A stretch of DNA of 48,282 nt from an uncultured Anaeroplasmataceae bacterium (GTDB lineage: Bacteria; Bacillota_I; Bacilli_A; Acholeplasmatales; Anaeroplasmataceae): positions 1 through 48,282 of the forward strand of contig CAKQEA010000014.1 of the NCBI GenBank assembly GCA_934229785.1, in the 5' to 3' direction. The translations under genes were made by a program, and so were the position numbers. Each line of letters opens with the position of its first letter. Position 1 is the stretch's first letter. The notes beneath the pieces were generated by a model that ran no database searches, was not told where the DNA came from, and worked only from the letters and a program-made list of their open reading frames with translations. Positions 17,107 through 25,549 of the stretch are shown in pieces.

Positions 17107-17565
17107 ATGAGAAGAATAGAAGATATAAAAAAATTTTTATTTAATATTGTTGTACCATTACTATTAGGAGCATTATTTGGATATGCTGCAAGAAATGATT
17201 TTTCATATTTGAGTGAGCTTAATAGAACAATTAAGCTTCCGGGTATTGTTTTCATTATTGCTTGGAGCGTTCTTTATATTTTAATGGGAATTTGGCAGTA
17301 TTATAATGAGCTAGATGATGATAAATTTAAGTCTAATATTTATTATGTAGCATTATTTGTGAATTTATTATTTACACCAGTTTTATTTACGTTTCATCAG
17401 CTTATTTTTGCTTTTGTAATTGTTATAGTTTTATTTGGATTAATATTTTATTTATTTTATTCTAGTTTAAAGGAGAAAAAAAGATATTCATATTTACTAA
17501 TTCCATATTTAATATGGTTAGTCTTAGCATTTGTTTTAGTGCTTGATTTGGTTATAAACAATTAA
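17107..17565 (+). CDS. tspO: TspO/MBR-family tryptophan-rich sensory protein
   Basis: A 152-residue protein with five membrane helices, the TspO/translocator-protein fold that binds porphyrins and related ligands. The family block P-x3-F-x3-W-x2-LY-x2-MG-x3-Y is seen as PGIVFIIAWSVLYILMGIWQY in two parts (PGIVFIIAWSV, LYILMGIWQY), followed by NLLFTPVLF and PYLIWLVLA. The trp-rich loop is reduced. No ribosome site precedes ATG 17107, and a -10 box lies seven bases upstream, so leaderless translation is possible. A bidirectional terminator follows at 17580. Confidence 0.85.
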   Translation: MRRIEDIKKFLFNIVVPLLLGALFGYAARNDFSYLSELNRTIKLPGIVFIIAWSVLYILMGIWQYYNELDDDKFKSNIYYVALFVNLLFTPVLFTFHQLIFAFVIVIVLFGLIFYLFYSSLKEKKRYSYLLIPYLIWLVLAFVLVLDLVINN

Positions 17566-17579
17566 TATAGTTATAAAGA

Positions 17580-17622
17580 AAATGGACCTATGAGATTTTA
17601 AAGCCTCATAGGTCCATTTTTT
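17580..17622. terminator. Bidirectional terminator between tspO and tetR
   Basis: A perfect 15-bp stem (17580-17594 with 17605-17619) is flanked by A and T runs, serving tspO on + and the regulator on -. Confidence 0.9.
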
Positions 17623-17625
17623 AGA

Positions 17626-18189
17626 TTAATTTAATGTTATTTGATCAAACTTAATAATTTCACCAAATTTATTACAGAATTCATCTAGTGTAATTTGTCT
17701 ATTTTCATTTAAGTACCATTGCTTGTATGCAAGCATTAATCCAGTGATGTAAAAAGTAAGTGTGTAGCCAGTAAATTCAGAGTATTCAATATGATTTTTT
17801 TCGTAGTCTTCCTTAATGCTGTTAATGAAGCGTGTGCTTAGTTGTCTAAAAAAGCTTGATTCATCATTTGACATAAGCATTTTAGTAAATGCTTGGTCCT
17901 TTTGAAGTGTATCAGTTAAAGACTTGAAGAAGATATATGGATTTTGTTTAATTTCATTAACGTCAAATTCCTTTAAATAGTTAATGAAATCATCAATCAT
18001 TTGATTTTGAAGCTTATAGATAAGATCATTCATATCAATATAGTTTAGATAGAATGTCTTTCTACTGATGTTAGCTAAATCTGCAATCTCCTTAACTGTT
18101 ATTTGATTGATGCTTTTTTCAGAAGCCAAAGCAATGAATGCTTCTCTAACTGCTTTTTGTGTTTTGACTTTACGTCTATCAAGTTGCAT
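17626..18189 (-). CDS. TetR-family transcriptional regulator
   Basis: A 187-residue regulator with an N-terminal TetR helix-turn-helix (KTQKAVREAFIALASEK, then VKEIADLANISRKTFYLNY, about 8-55) and an all-helical ligand/dimer domain resembling TetR_C-type proteins of the DhaS/YbjK kind. On the minus strand ATG 18189 follows GGGGAGGTG, so this start is preferred over an ATG 30 bases upstream that overlaps the promoter. It is divergent from the plsC-trkA-trkH operon. A near-palindrome at 18231-18249 overlaps its own -35 box, so it probably controls itself and perhaps the divergent operon. Ligand unknown. Confidence 0.88.
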   Translation of the reverse strand: MQLDRRKVKTQKAVREAFIALASEKSINQITVKEIADLANISRKTFYLNYIDMNDLIYKLQNQMIDDFINYLKEFDVNEIKQNPYIFFKSLTDTLQKDQAFTKMLMSNDESSFFRQLSTRFINSIKEDYEKNHIEYSEFTGYTLTFYITGLMLAYKQWYLNENRQITLDEFCNKFGEIIKFDQITLN

Positions 18190-18207
18190 TTTTTTCACCT
18201 CCCCTAT

Positions 18208-18236
18208 ATTATAAAACATATTTTGCTATCACACAA
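18208..18236 (-). promoter_or_regulatory. Promoter of the TetR gene
   Basis: On the minus strand TTGTGT (18236-18231), 17-bp spacer, TATAAT (18213-18208). Confidence 0.6.
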
Positions 18237-18249
18237 TATAATATTTTGT
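18231..18249. promoter_or_regulatory. Candidate TetR operator
   Basis: ACACAATATAATATTTTGT matches its own reverse complement at 16 of 19 positions and overlaps the regulator's -35 box. A further TATTGTGT (18262-18269) is an inverted copy of ACACAATA (18231-18238). Confidence 0.45.
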
Positions 18250-18285
18250 ATATTTATGTGCTATTGTGTACTTTTATTGTTATTC

Positions 18286-18313
18286 TTTACAAAAAAGTTA
18301 TTAATGATATAAT
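18286..18313 (+). promoter_or_regulatory. Promoter of the plsC-trk operon
   Basis: TTTACA (18286-18291), 16-bp spacer, TATAAT (18308-18313). The transcript would begin about 20 nt before the ATG at 18342. Confidence 0.6.
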
Positions 18314-18341
18314 TAAATGGATGTTATTATAGGAGAAATAA

Positions 18342-19073
18342 ATGAGTAGGAGACTTTTTAATGCAGCATTTAAAAATTGCTTTTTATTGTTATATATTAA
18401 TCACAAACTAAAAAAATTTATAAAAAACCCTAATATTAATTTTGATGATAAATTTGCATTTGCAGTAAAATATTTAAAAAAGTATCATAAGGATATGCAT
18501 GTTGATGTTAAATATTATGGACTTGAAAATATTATAAGTAAGGATGTAGGCTGTATGTTTATCGGTAATCATCAAGGTAGAAATGATTGCTTAACTGTTT
18601 TGCAGGGATTAGAAAAGCATCCATCATCATTTGTAGTTGACGATAAAAGAAGCCATATGTTTTTATTTGGAAATATTTGTGATGCCTTTAGGGCAAAAAG
18701 AATTTGTTTTGATGATTTGAGAAGTCAGCTTAGAGTTTATAATGAAATGACTTTAGAACTTCAAGAGGGAAAAAGTTTTGTTTTATTTCCAGAGGCTGGA
18801 TATAAGAATAATAAAAATACTCTTTTAGAGTTTAACACTGCCTGTTTTAAACCAATTATTAAATCTAAGTGTCCAATTGTTCCTTTTGTTTTATATGATT
18901 CATGGAAGGTATTTGGCACTAAGGGAATAAAGCCTTTGGATGTTAGATGTTATTTCTTACCTGCAATTCATTATGAGGAATATAAGGATATGGATAAGGC
19001 TTGTCTTACTTCATATGTTAAGAGTAAAATACAGACTAAGCTTGATGAGATAAAGTCACAGGGGGATGAGTAG
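18342..19073 (+). CDS. PlsC-like acyltransferase, second paralogue
   Basis: A 243-residue acyltransferase with the H-x4-D motif NHQGRND (H77, D82) and FPEAGYKNNKNT in place of the usual FPEG block. The same K-N-N-K-N-T-L-L stretch occurs in the paralogue at 10315, so the two are close relatives. ATG 18342 follows AGGAG (18331-18335). It heads a long operon with trkA and trkH, three bases apart. The Gly-to-Ala change in the FPEG motif may alter the lysolipid or acyl-donor preference (inference). Confidence 0.85.
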   Translation: MSRRLFNAAFKNCFLLLYINHKLKKFIKNPNINFDDKFAFAVKYLKKYHKDMHVDVKYYGLENIISKDVGCMFIGNHQGRNDCLTVLQGLEKHPSSFVVDDKRSHMFLFGNICDAFRAKRICFDDLRSQLRVYNEMTLELQEGKSFVLFPEAGYKNNKNTLLEFNTACFKPIIKSKCPIVPFVLYDSWKVFGTKGIKPLDVRCYFLPAIHYEEYKDMDKACLTSYVKSKIQTKLDEIKSQGDE

Positions 19074-19076
19074 TAG

Positions 19077-20432
19077 ATGAGAATAGTTATTATTGGTGCA
19101 GGAAAAATTGGTGAAGCAATAGTTAAGCATGTTTCTAATGAGGAGCATGAGGTTGTAATTATTGATAATAATCCTGATGTTATTGAAAAAATGGTCAATA
19201 AATATGATGTAATGGGAATATGTGGTAGTGGTGTTAGCTATGAAATTCAAGCTAATGCTGGAGTTGAAAAATCTGATTTAGTTATTGCTGTAACAGCAAG
19301 TGATGAAAGAAATATGCTAGCTTGCTTGGTTGCTAAAACTATGGGCGTTTCAAGAACGATAGCTAGAGTTAGAGATTATAATTATACAAAACAAATTCAC
19401 TTAATGAAGGATGCTTTAGGTATTAGCTTAACAATAAATCCAGAATTAGAATCATCAAATGAAATTATGAGAATTATTAATTTCCCTGAGGCCTTAAAGG
19501 TTGATACATTTGCTAAAGGAAATGCTGATTTAATTGAATTATATATCCCAGAGGGGAATCCGTTAGTCGGCCAGCCTCTTTATTCAATTGCATCAAAATA
19601 TCAGGTTAAGGCTCTTGTTTGTGCAGTTTGTAGAGGAAATGAGGTTTTTATTCCATCAGGTAGCTTTGTTTTACAGGCAAAGGATAAAATTCATGTTACA
19701 GCAAGTAGAGATAATGCAAGAACATTGATTAGTAAGCTTGGTTTAAGTGAAACAAAAATGAAGGAAATTTTAATTATTGGTGGTGGAAGAATTGCCATGT
19801 ATTTAGGTGCTGAGCTTTTAAAAAATAGATATCGAGTTAAGATAATCGAACGAGATTTAACTCGTTGTGAGGAGCTTAGCCAGGTTTTAAAGGATGCCAC
19901 AATTATTCATGGTGATGGTAGTGATCAAAATCTATTAGCTGAAGAGGGAATTGTTCAAAGTGATGTTGTTGTTTGTATCACTGGTATCGATGAGGAAAAC
20001 ATTATTATTTCAATGTATGCTAATAAATTGAATGTAAAAAAGGTAATTACTAAGGTTAACAAGCCTTCGTTTGCTGGACTTTTAGAATCAATAGAAATGG
20101 CATCAGTTATTTCACCACAAGAAATTGCTGCAAGTCAAATTGTTAGGTATATTAGAGCCTCTGAAAATAGTAGAGGTAATAATATTAAAACGTTGTATAA
20201 GTTAGTTAATAATCAGGTTGAGGCTATAGAATTTAGCGCAACTAAGAGTAGTAAGGTGCTAAATGTTTCTTTAAAAAATATGAAGATTAAGCCTAACATG
20301 CTGATTGCTGGTATAGTCAGAGATAATGAGGTTATCATACCAAATGGTGATAGTATGATTTTAAATGGGGATAGCGTTATTGTTGTCACAACATCACATG
20401 CTTTAAATGATTTGGATGAGATTTTGGTATAG
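19077..20432 (+). CDS. trkA: Trk K+ uptake regulatory subunit TrkA
   Basis: Cytoplasmic gating subunit of the TrkH potassium channel, 451 residues. It holds two tandem RCK modules: Rossmann motifs IIGAGKIGEAI (about 4-14) and LIIGGGRIAMYL (about 226-237), each followed by an RCK-C domain. The acidic ends of strand two (VVIIDNNPD, VKIIERD) fit NAD(H)/ATP binding. ATG 19077 follows a GGGGGATGAG stretch. trkH starts three bases after its stop, so the pair is translationally coupled. Confidence 0.93.
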   Translation: MRIVIIGAGKIGEAIVKHVSNEEHEVVIIDNNPDVIEKMVNKYDVMGICGSGVSYEIQANAGVEKSDLVIAVTASDERNMLACLVAKTMGVSRTIARVRDYNYTKQIHLMKDALGISLTINPELESSNEIMRIINFPEALKVDTFAKGNADLIELYIPEGNPLVGQPLYSIASKYQVKALVCAVCRGNEVFIPSGSFVLQAKDKIHVTASRDNARTLISKLGLSETKMKEILIIGGGRIAMYLGAELLKNRYRVKIIERDLTRCEELSQVLKDATIIHGDGSDQNLLAEEGIVQSDVVVCITGIDEENIIISMYANKLNVKKVITKVNKPSFAGLLESIEMASVISPQEIAASQIVRYIRASENSRGNNIKTLYKLVNNQVEAIEFSATKSSKVLNVSLKNMKIKPNMLIAGIVRDNEVIIPNGDSMILNGDSVIVVTTSHALNDLDEILV

Positions 20433-20435
20433 TAT

Positions 20436-21923
20436 ATGAATTATTCAATTATTCGTAATCTTATTGGTAAAATTTTAATATTATTGGGCTTGTTAATGCT
20501 ACCATCTGTAGTAGTAGCATTAATTAATATTAAGGCTGAAAGCTATAGGAATGTTGTTTCATTTTTAATTCCAATAGCTACTTTGCTTATAATAGGTGCA
20601 TTATTTTCTTTTAAAAAGGCTAAAAATGCTAGTTTTGGGGCAAGAGAGGGTTTTGTTATTGTTGCTTTATCTTGGATATTAATGTCTGTTTTTGGTTGTA
20701 TTCCTTTTTTAATTTCAGGAGAAATTGATGATTTCTTCACGGCATTTTTTGAAATTACCTCAGGTTTTACAACTACTGGCGCCTCAGCTTTAACCTCAAG
20801 TGAGCTTGAGTCTTTAAGTAAAAGTATGTTATTTTGGAGAAGCTTTTCCCATTGGATTGGTGGAATGGGAATTCTAGTTTTCATTTTGGCTGTCATTCCT
20901 GAGAGTAAGGAAGGCTCTGCAGTGCATATACTTCGTGCTGAATCTCCTGGACCTCAGGTTGGTAAGCTAGTTTCTAAGATGCAGGTAACATCAAGAATTC
21001 TTTACTTAATATATATTGGATTAACAGTATTAGAAACTATTATTTTATTGATATTACCAGATGAAAAAATAGGATTATTTGAGGCTTTGATTTATTCGTT
21101 TGGTACTGCTGGTACTGGAGGCTTTGCCACAACTGCCGCAAGTATTGGTGCTTATTCAGCATGTACTCAATATTGTATAGCAATATTTATGATAATATTT
21201 GGTATTAATTTTTCAATGTTTTATTTTGCTTTAATTGGTAATTGGAAGGATATAATTCAAAACGAGGAATTACGCTGGTATTTAATTATTATAGTTTTAT
21301 CAGTTAGTGTTGTTTGTGCAAATACTTATTCTATTTATAACAATTTTGAGGAGGCCTTCCGTCATTCCTTATTTCAGGTTGCATCCATTATATCAACTAC
21401 CGGATATTCAACTACTAATTATGAAACATGGCCTGTTTTATCAGTAAGTATTTTGATAATTTTAACTGTTTTTGGCTCATGTGCAGGTTCAACCTCTGGT
21501 GGTATAAAAATGTCAAGGTTTATTATTTTAACTAAGGAATCTAAAAGTAAAATTAAGAATATGATTAGTCCTAGAAAGGTTGAGGTTGTCTGGATGGATG
21601 GTAAGCCATTAGATAAAAATGTTATTGAGTCAGTAAATGCTTATTTTATTATCTATATAATGACATTATTTGCTTGTAGCCTACTTATTTCAATTTATAA
21701 TCCAAATATTGAAAATCTAGATCCGTTATCTTCAATTACTGCCTCACTTACTTGTATTAGTAATGTAGGACCTGGTTTAGGAATTGTTGGACCTTCAGGA
21801 GGATTTGCTGATTTTTCTGGCTTTTCAAAGATTATTTTATCATTTGAAATGATTGCAGGAAGGCTTGAGCTTTTCCCTATGTTTATTTTGTTTTCTCCTA
21901 GAACTTGGAGAAAAAGAATTTAA
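20436..21923 (+). CDS. trkH: Trk K+ transporter membrane subunit TrkH
   Basis: K+-conducting subunit of 495 residues. The four pore-loop segments with filter glycines are visible: SGFTTTGASAL, GTAGTGGFATT, SIISTTGYSTT and CISNVGPGLG. Ten or more membrane helices are predicted by eye. It has no obvious ribosome site of its own and starts three bases after trkA, so translation probably depends on trkA. A hairpin with T tail lies directly behind the stop (21922-21946). Confidence 0.93.
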   Translation: MNYSIIRNLIGKILILLGLLMLPSVVVALINIKAESYRNVVSFLIPIATLLIIGALFSFKKAKNASFGAREGFVIVALSWILMSVFGCIPFLISGEIDDFFTAFFEITSGFTTTGASALTSSELESLSKSMLFWRSFSHWIGGMGILVFILAVIPESKEGSAVHILRAESPGPQVGKLVSKMQVTSRILYLIYIGLTVLETIILLILPDEKIGLFEALIYSFGTAGTGGFATTAASIGAYSACTQYCIAIFMIIFGINFSMFYFALIGNWKDIIQNEELRWYLIIIVLSVSVVCANTYSIYNNFEEAFRHSLFQVASIISTTGYSTTNYETWPVLSVSILIILTVFGSCAGSTSGGIKMSRFIILTKESKSKIKNMISPRKVEVVWMDGKPLDKNVIESVNAYFIIYIMTLFACSLLISIYNPNIENLDPLSSITASLTCISNVGPGLGIVGPSGGFADFSGFSKIILSFEMIAGRLELFPMFILFSPRTWRKRI

Positions 21924-21946
21924 GGTGACTTCAAGTCATCTTTTAT
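21922..21946 (+). terminator. Short hairpin terminator or attenuator after trkH
   Basis: AAGGTGACT (21922-21930) pairs with AGTCATCTT (21934-21942, one G-U) and runs into TTTTATTT. It lies inside the apparent operon and could reduce expression of the distal genes. Confidence 0.6.
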
Positions 21947-21968
21947 TTAGTTTAGAAAGGATGTTTTT

Positions 21969-22412
21969 ATGAATAAGGATTTATTAACAGGCTATTATCA
22001 GCAGCAGCATTATTTAAAGCTTGGTATTTATTTTATCGGTTCTATAATTTCATTGCTTGCTTTTTTGCCGATTGGTGAGGTTAGATTTGTATTTTTAGTG
22101 TTTTTATTATTTTTAATTCCTTTGTTTATAGAGTTTTATGTTTATCATAAAATTAATATGGAGTTTATTAATGATATTTGTGAAACAGGAATCTTAGAAA
22201 TTGGTAAGATGGAAATTTTTTATTTAAAAAAAGAAGAGGCCGGAATTGAGTTCATAGGAAGGATAGATTCTAAAATAAAAGCCTTTAAATGGTATTCCCT
22301 TCAAAGAAATCAAAAGAAGATAATTGAAAGGGTATCAAAATATAAAAAAATAGAAATTACTTATTTTAAAACATCAAGAGCTATTAAGGAATTTCATACA
22401 ATAAAGGAGTAA
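21969..22412 (+). CDS. Two-helix membrane protein, unknown function
   Basis: A 147-residue protein I do not recognise. Two adjacent membrane helices (about 18-36 and 43-62) are followed by a cytoplasmic tail rich in Lys, Ile and Glu that may form beta strands. ATG 21969 follows AAAGGA. It stands three bases before the methyltransferase gene, within the trk-to-nifX gene series. No catalytic motif is visible. Confidence 0.7.
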   Translation: MNKDLLTGYYQQQHYLKLGIYFIGSIISLLAFLPIGEVRFVFLVFLLFLIPLFIEFYVYHKINMEFINDICETGILEIGKMEIFYLKKEEAGIEFIGRIDSKIKAFKWYSLQRNQKKIIERVSKYKKIEITYFKTSRAIKEFHTIKE

Positions 22413-22414
22413 AA

Positions 22415-23074
22415 ATGCAGAGAATAGATTATATCCCTAAGCACAAGGATTTGAAAATAATTCAAGATGATGAAATGTTTTGTATTAATACGGATACAGA
22501 GGTATTGGGTGAATTTTTAAATATTCATAGATTTGATACTGTCATGGATATGGGCTGTAATACGGGTGGGCTTATGCTTTATGCTTCACTGTTTAATCCT
22601 AAAATGATTATTGGCTTAGATATTAATTCTAATGCTTTAAAGCTTTGTAAGAAAAACATGGAGTTAAATGGTATTTCAAATTTTAAGCTTATTAATGATA
22701 ATTTGGTTACATATAGTGGAGAATTAGTTGATGTTTTGATTTGTAATCCTCCTTATTTTAAAACCAAAGAGGATAATATGGCTAATAATGAATTTAAAAA
22801 TTTAGCTAAGCATGAATGTAATTTAACTATTACTGATTTAATCTCTTCAATTAATAGAAACCTAAGAGATGGTGGAACCCTATATTTTTTATATTTAACA
22901 TCAAGATTAGATGAGGTTATTATAGAACTTAAAAAAAATAATTTAATTATTAAGGAAATGAAATTTGTTTATGATAAAAATAAAGATTTATCTAATGTCT
23001 TTATTTTAAGAGCAGTTAAAAATGCTAAACAGGGTATGGTTGTTAAAAAGCCAATAATTATAGAAAGACAGTGA
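22415..23074 (+). CDS. SAM-dependent tRNA1(Val) adenine-N6 methyltransferase-like (TrmN6/YfiC family)
   Basis: A 219-residue class I methyltransferase. The N-terminal QDDEMFCINTDTEVLGEF resembles the family's substrate segment, motif I is DMGCNTGG, the acidic motif II is GLDINSNAL, and motif IV is NPPYF, the signature of N6-adenine methyltransferases. In the YfiC/TrmN6 family the target is A37 of tRNA-Val; here this is inferred by family only. ATG 22415 follows AAGGAG two bases after the previous stop. In many Firmicutes this gene precedes a GIY-YIG or rsmI gene; here an SDR follows instead. Confidence 0.83.
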   Translation: MQRIDYIPKHKDLKIIQDDEMFCINTDTEVLGEFLNIHRFDTVMDMGCNTGGLMLYASLFNPKMIIGLDINSNALKLCKKNMELNGISNFKLINDNLVTYSGELVDVLICNPPYFKTKEDNMANNEFKNLAKHECNLTITDLISSINRNLRDGGTLYFLYLTSRLDEVIIELKKNNLIIKEMKFVYDKNKDLSNVFILRAVKNAKQGMVVKKPIIIERQ

Positions 23075-23078
23075 TTTT

Positions 23079-23828
23079 ATGTATGCGTTAATAACAGGAG
23101 CATCATCAGGTATTGGCTATGAGTTTGCCATTAAATTAGCAGATTGTGGCTATGACTTGATTTTAGTTTCAAGAAGAGAAAATAGACTAAATGAATTAAA
23201 AAATAAACTTAATTGTAAATGTGTTGTTATTCCACTTGATTTGACTAGTAATAAGGCTATAGATGAGCTGATTTTAAAAATATCAACACTTGATATCAAG
23301 CTTGTTATAAATAATGCTGGCTTTGGTGAATGTGGCTATTTTTTAGAAACTGATATTTCTAAAGAAGAAAGTATGATTGATTTAAATGTCAAAGCAATGT
23401 ATTTATTATTTAAAAAAATGGCTCAAAAAATGAATGATGGTTACATTTTAAATGTTGCCTCAATTGCAGGCTTACTTCCTGGTGGAGCTTATATGTCACA
23501 ATATTATGCTACAAAGGCTTATGTTACATCACTTACCCTAGGAGTTAGTGAAGAGCTAAGACAAAGAAAAAGTAAGCTTCATGTTGGATGTTTGTGTCCT
23601 GGTCCTGTTAATACTGAATTTAATGATGTAGCAAATGTTAAATTTGCGTTAAAAGGAATTTCAAGTGAAAAATGTGTGAGCTACACTTTAAAGAAAATAA
23701 AGAAGAATAAGACTATTATTATTCCAGGCTTTACAATTAGAATGGCCAATTTATTTTCAAGGTTTGTACCTAAAAAAATGCTAATAAAGATAGTTTCACA
23801 TCAACAAAAAAAGAAAATCAAGGAGTAA
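23079..23828 (+). CDS. Short-chain dehydrogenase/reductase, DltE/YqjQ-like
   Basis: NAD(P)-dependent oxidoreductase of 249 residues. TGASSGIG (about 5-12) binds the cofactor, the basic pair in VSRRENRL suggests NADPH, NNAG is present, and the catalytic Tyr-Lys pair is in YYATK. A basic C-terminal tail (KKMLIKIVSHQQKKKIKE) may touch the membrane. Substrate cannot be inferred; the gene sits in the operon only four bases behind the methyltransferase. Confidence 0.85.
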   Translation: MYALITGASSGIGYEFAIKLADCGYDLILVSRRENRLNELKNKLNCKCVVIPLDLTSNKAIDELILKISTLDIKLVINNAGFGECGYFLETDISKEESMIDLNVKAMYLLFKKMAQKMNDGYILNVASIAGLLPGGAYMSQYYATKAYVTSLTLGVSEELRQRKSKLHVGCLCPGPVNTEFNDVANVKFALKGISSEKCVSYTLKKIKKNKTIIIPGFTIRMANLFSRFVPKKMLIKIVSHQQKKKIKE

Positions 23829-23831
23829 TAT

Positions 23832-24173
23832 ATGATAATTGCTGTAGCGTATGAAAATGGAAATGTGTATAATCACTTTGGAAAATGTGGTGAATTTAAA
23901 ATCTATAATATTATAGATAATAAAATTGTTTCAAGTGAAGTTAAATCAACTAATAATAGATTTCATAGTCAAATAATTGAATTCTTAAAGGAAAATAATG
24001 TTGATGCCTTAGTTGTTGGTGGAATTGGTAGTGGAGCTAAGAAATTCTTAGATGAGGCTAACATTTCACTTTATTCAATGGTTAGTGGCAATGCTGATGA
24101 GGTTGTTATTTCTTTATTAAATAATACATTATCATATTCAACAGAATATACACATGAATGCCATCAGCATTAA
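23832..24173 (+). CDS. NifX/NifB-C-like dinitrogenase iron-molybdenum cofactor-type protein
   Basis: A 113-residue single-domain protein of the Nitro_FeMo-Co family: N-terminal MIIAVAYENGNVYNHFGKC, the central VVGGIGSGAKKFL, and a C-terminal metal-ligand-like HECHQH. Such stand-alone proteins occur widely in anaerobes without nitrogenase and are thought to bind or carry Fe-S clusters. ATG 23832 follows AAGGAG. It is the last gene of the operon and is followed by a strong bidirectional terminator. Confidence 0.85.
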   Translation: MIIAVAYENGNVYNHFGKCGEFKIYNIIDNKIVSSEVKSTNNRFHSQIIEFLKENNVDALVVGGIGSGAKKFLDEANISLYSMVSGNADEVVISLLNNTLSYSTEYTHECHQH

Positions 24174-24198
24174 AAAAAACACCTATTGGTGTTTTTTT
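24172..24198. terminator. Bidirectional terminator
   Basis: AAAAAACACC and GGTGTTTTTT around loop TATT serve the NifX-like gene (+) and the small gene on the minus strand, whose stop overlaps it. Confidence 0.9.
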
Positions 24199-24430
24199 AA
24201 CTATCTGGATTAGTTAAATAATCAATTATGTCCTGGACGTATTCCTTTAGAAGAAGAAAGTCTTCAGTTTGGTCAAAATACTCATTTAATAAATGTTCAC
24301 CCGTCTTTTTGGCAAGTTCATTAATTTTATCAACCTCTTCATCTGATGCGACTATTTCTTTAGGGTAAAAATTTTTAAACCAATCGGGATTTTCGGCTCT
24401 TTTTAAGGCCTCATCGTATTTTAATATCAT
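24197..24430 (-). CDS. Small acidic protein, unknown function
   Basis: A 77-residue soluble, acidic protein not recognised as a family. On the minus strand ATG 24430 follows GGAGG, which fixes the start; an upstream ATG (24472) has no ribosome site. The sequence is mostly helical by composition (DEALKRAENPDWFKNFYPKE, DEEVDKINELAKK). It stands alone between two + strand transcription units. Confidence 0.6.
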   Translation of the reverse strand: MILKYDEALKRAENPDWFKNFYPKEIVASDEEVDKINELAKKTGEHLLNEYFDQTEDFLLLKEYVQDIIDYLTNPDS

Positions 24431-24555
24431 ATTAGTCCTCCGTTTTATATTTATTTTAATAACCTTAGTCAATTATAGCATATTTGTCTTCTTAAATTAA
24501 TATTTTTAAGATATAATATTAAAAGATACGTATTTTGTATCAATAGGAGGCTCTA

Positions 24556-25536
24556 ATGAATTTTATTGATATGCATTGTGATACTATTATGGCGTTAATG
24601 GATCATAAAGAGAAAAATTTGAAGGATAATGATTTAATGATTGATTTAAATAGATTGAAGAAGTCTAATTACATGCTACAATGCTTTGCGATGTTTGTTC
24701 CATATCGTGCTTTTAATGGTGATGAAAATTATTCTTCATTTGAATTTTGTAATAAAATGATTGATAGGTATTATAATGAGCTTGAAAATAATAATGATTT
24801 AATTTTACCAGTATATAAGTATTCTGATATTGAGGATAATATAAAAAATAACAAAATGTCTAGCCTTTTAACTATTGAAGAGGGTGGGGTATGTTTAGGC
24901 AATATTGAATTTTTGAGAAATTTTTATAGGTTAGGCGTTAGAATGATGACACTTACTTGGAATTTTAAAAATGAAATTGCTTCACCTAATATTGATTATT
25001 TGAAAAATAAACATGTTGAAGTTCCTAATACTGTAGATGGTTTAACTTTATTTGGAGTTGAGGTTGTAAAAGAAATGAACAGATTAGGTATGGTTATTGA
25101 TTGCTCCCATTTATCGGATAAGGGATTTTATGATGTTATTAAATATTCTAAAAAGCCTATTGTTTGTTCACACTCTTGTTGTAGGAACGTATGCAATCAT
25201 GTTAGAAATTTAACAGATGATATGCTTATTAAGCTTAAGGAAAATGGTGGCGTTTGTGGTATTAATTTTTGCCATGATTTTGTAAAGAATGATAATAGTA
25301 TTGCTTCAATTAAAGATGTTGTTAAGCATATTAATTATATTAAAAATTTAATTGGTATTGATTATATTGGACTTGGATCAGATTTTGATGGTATTTCAAA
25401 TGATGACATTGAATTGAAGGATGCTTCATATTTACCTAAGCTTGTTTTAGAATTAGAAAATGAGGGTTATAGTAAAATGGAGATTGATAAGATAACCCAC
25501 TTAAATGTTTTAAGAGTCTTTAAGGCTAATTTTTAA
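24556..25536 (+). CDS. Membrane-dipeptidase family (M19) zinc dipeptidase
   Basis: A 326-residue metallopeptidase of the renal dipeptidase family, cytoplasmic here because no signal peptide is seen. Zinc ligands in order: H7 and D9 in DMHCDT, the bridging Glu in TIEEGG, His in DCSHLSDKG, and His in VCSHSCCR, then GLGSDFDGI near the C terminus. It cleaves dipeptides including D-containing ones in known relatives. ATG 24556 follows AGGAGG. Fourteen bases downstream begins an LPG-synthase-like membrane gene, so the two are probably co-transcribed. A TATAAT box is present at 24512-24517 with a poor -35. Confidence 0.88.
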   Translation: MNFIDMHCDTIMALMDHKEKNLKDNDLMIDLNRLKKSNYMLQCFAMFVPYRAFNGDENYSSFEFCNKMIDRYYNELENNNDLILPVYKYSDIEDNIKNNKMSSLLTIEEGGVCLGNIEFLRNFYRLGVRMMTLTWNFKNEIASPNIDYLKNKHVEVPNTVDGLTLFGVEVVKEMNRLGMVIDCSHLSDKGFYDVIKYSKKPIVCSHSCCRNVCNHVRNLTDDMLIKLKENGGVCGINFCHDFVKNDNSIASIKDVVKHINYIKNLIGIDYIGLGSDFDGISNDDIELKDASYLPKLVLELENEGYSKMEIDKITHLNVLRVFKANF

Positions 25537-25549
25537 GGAGATAGTTGTT

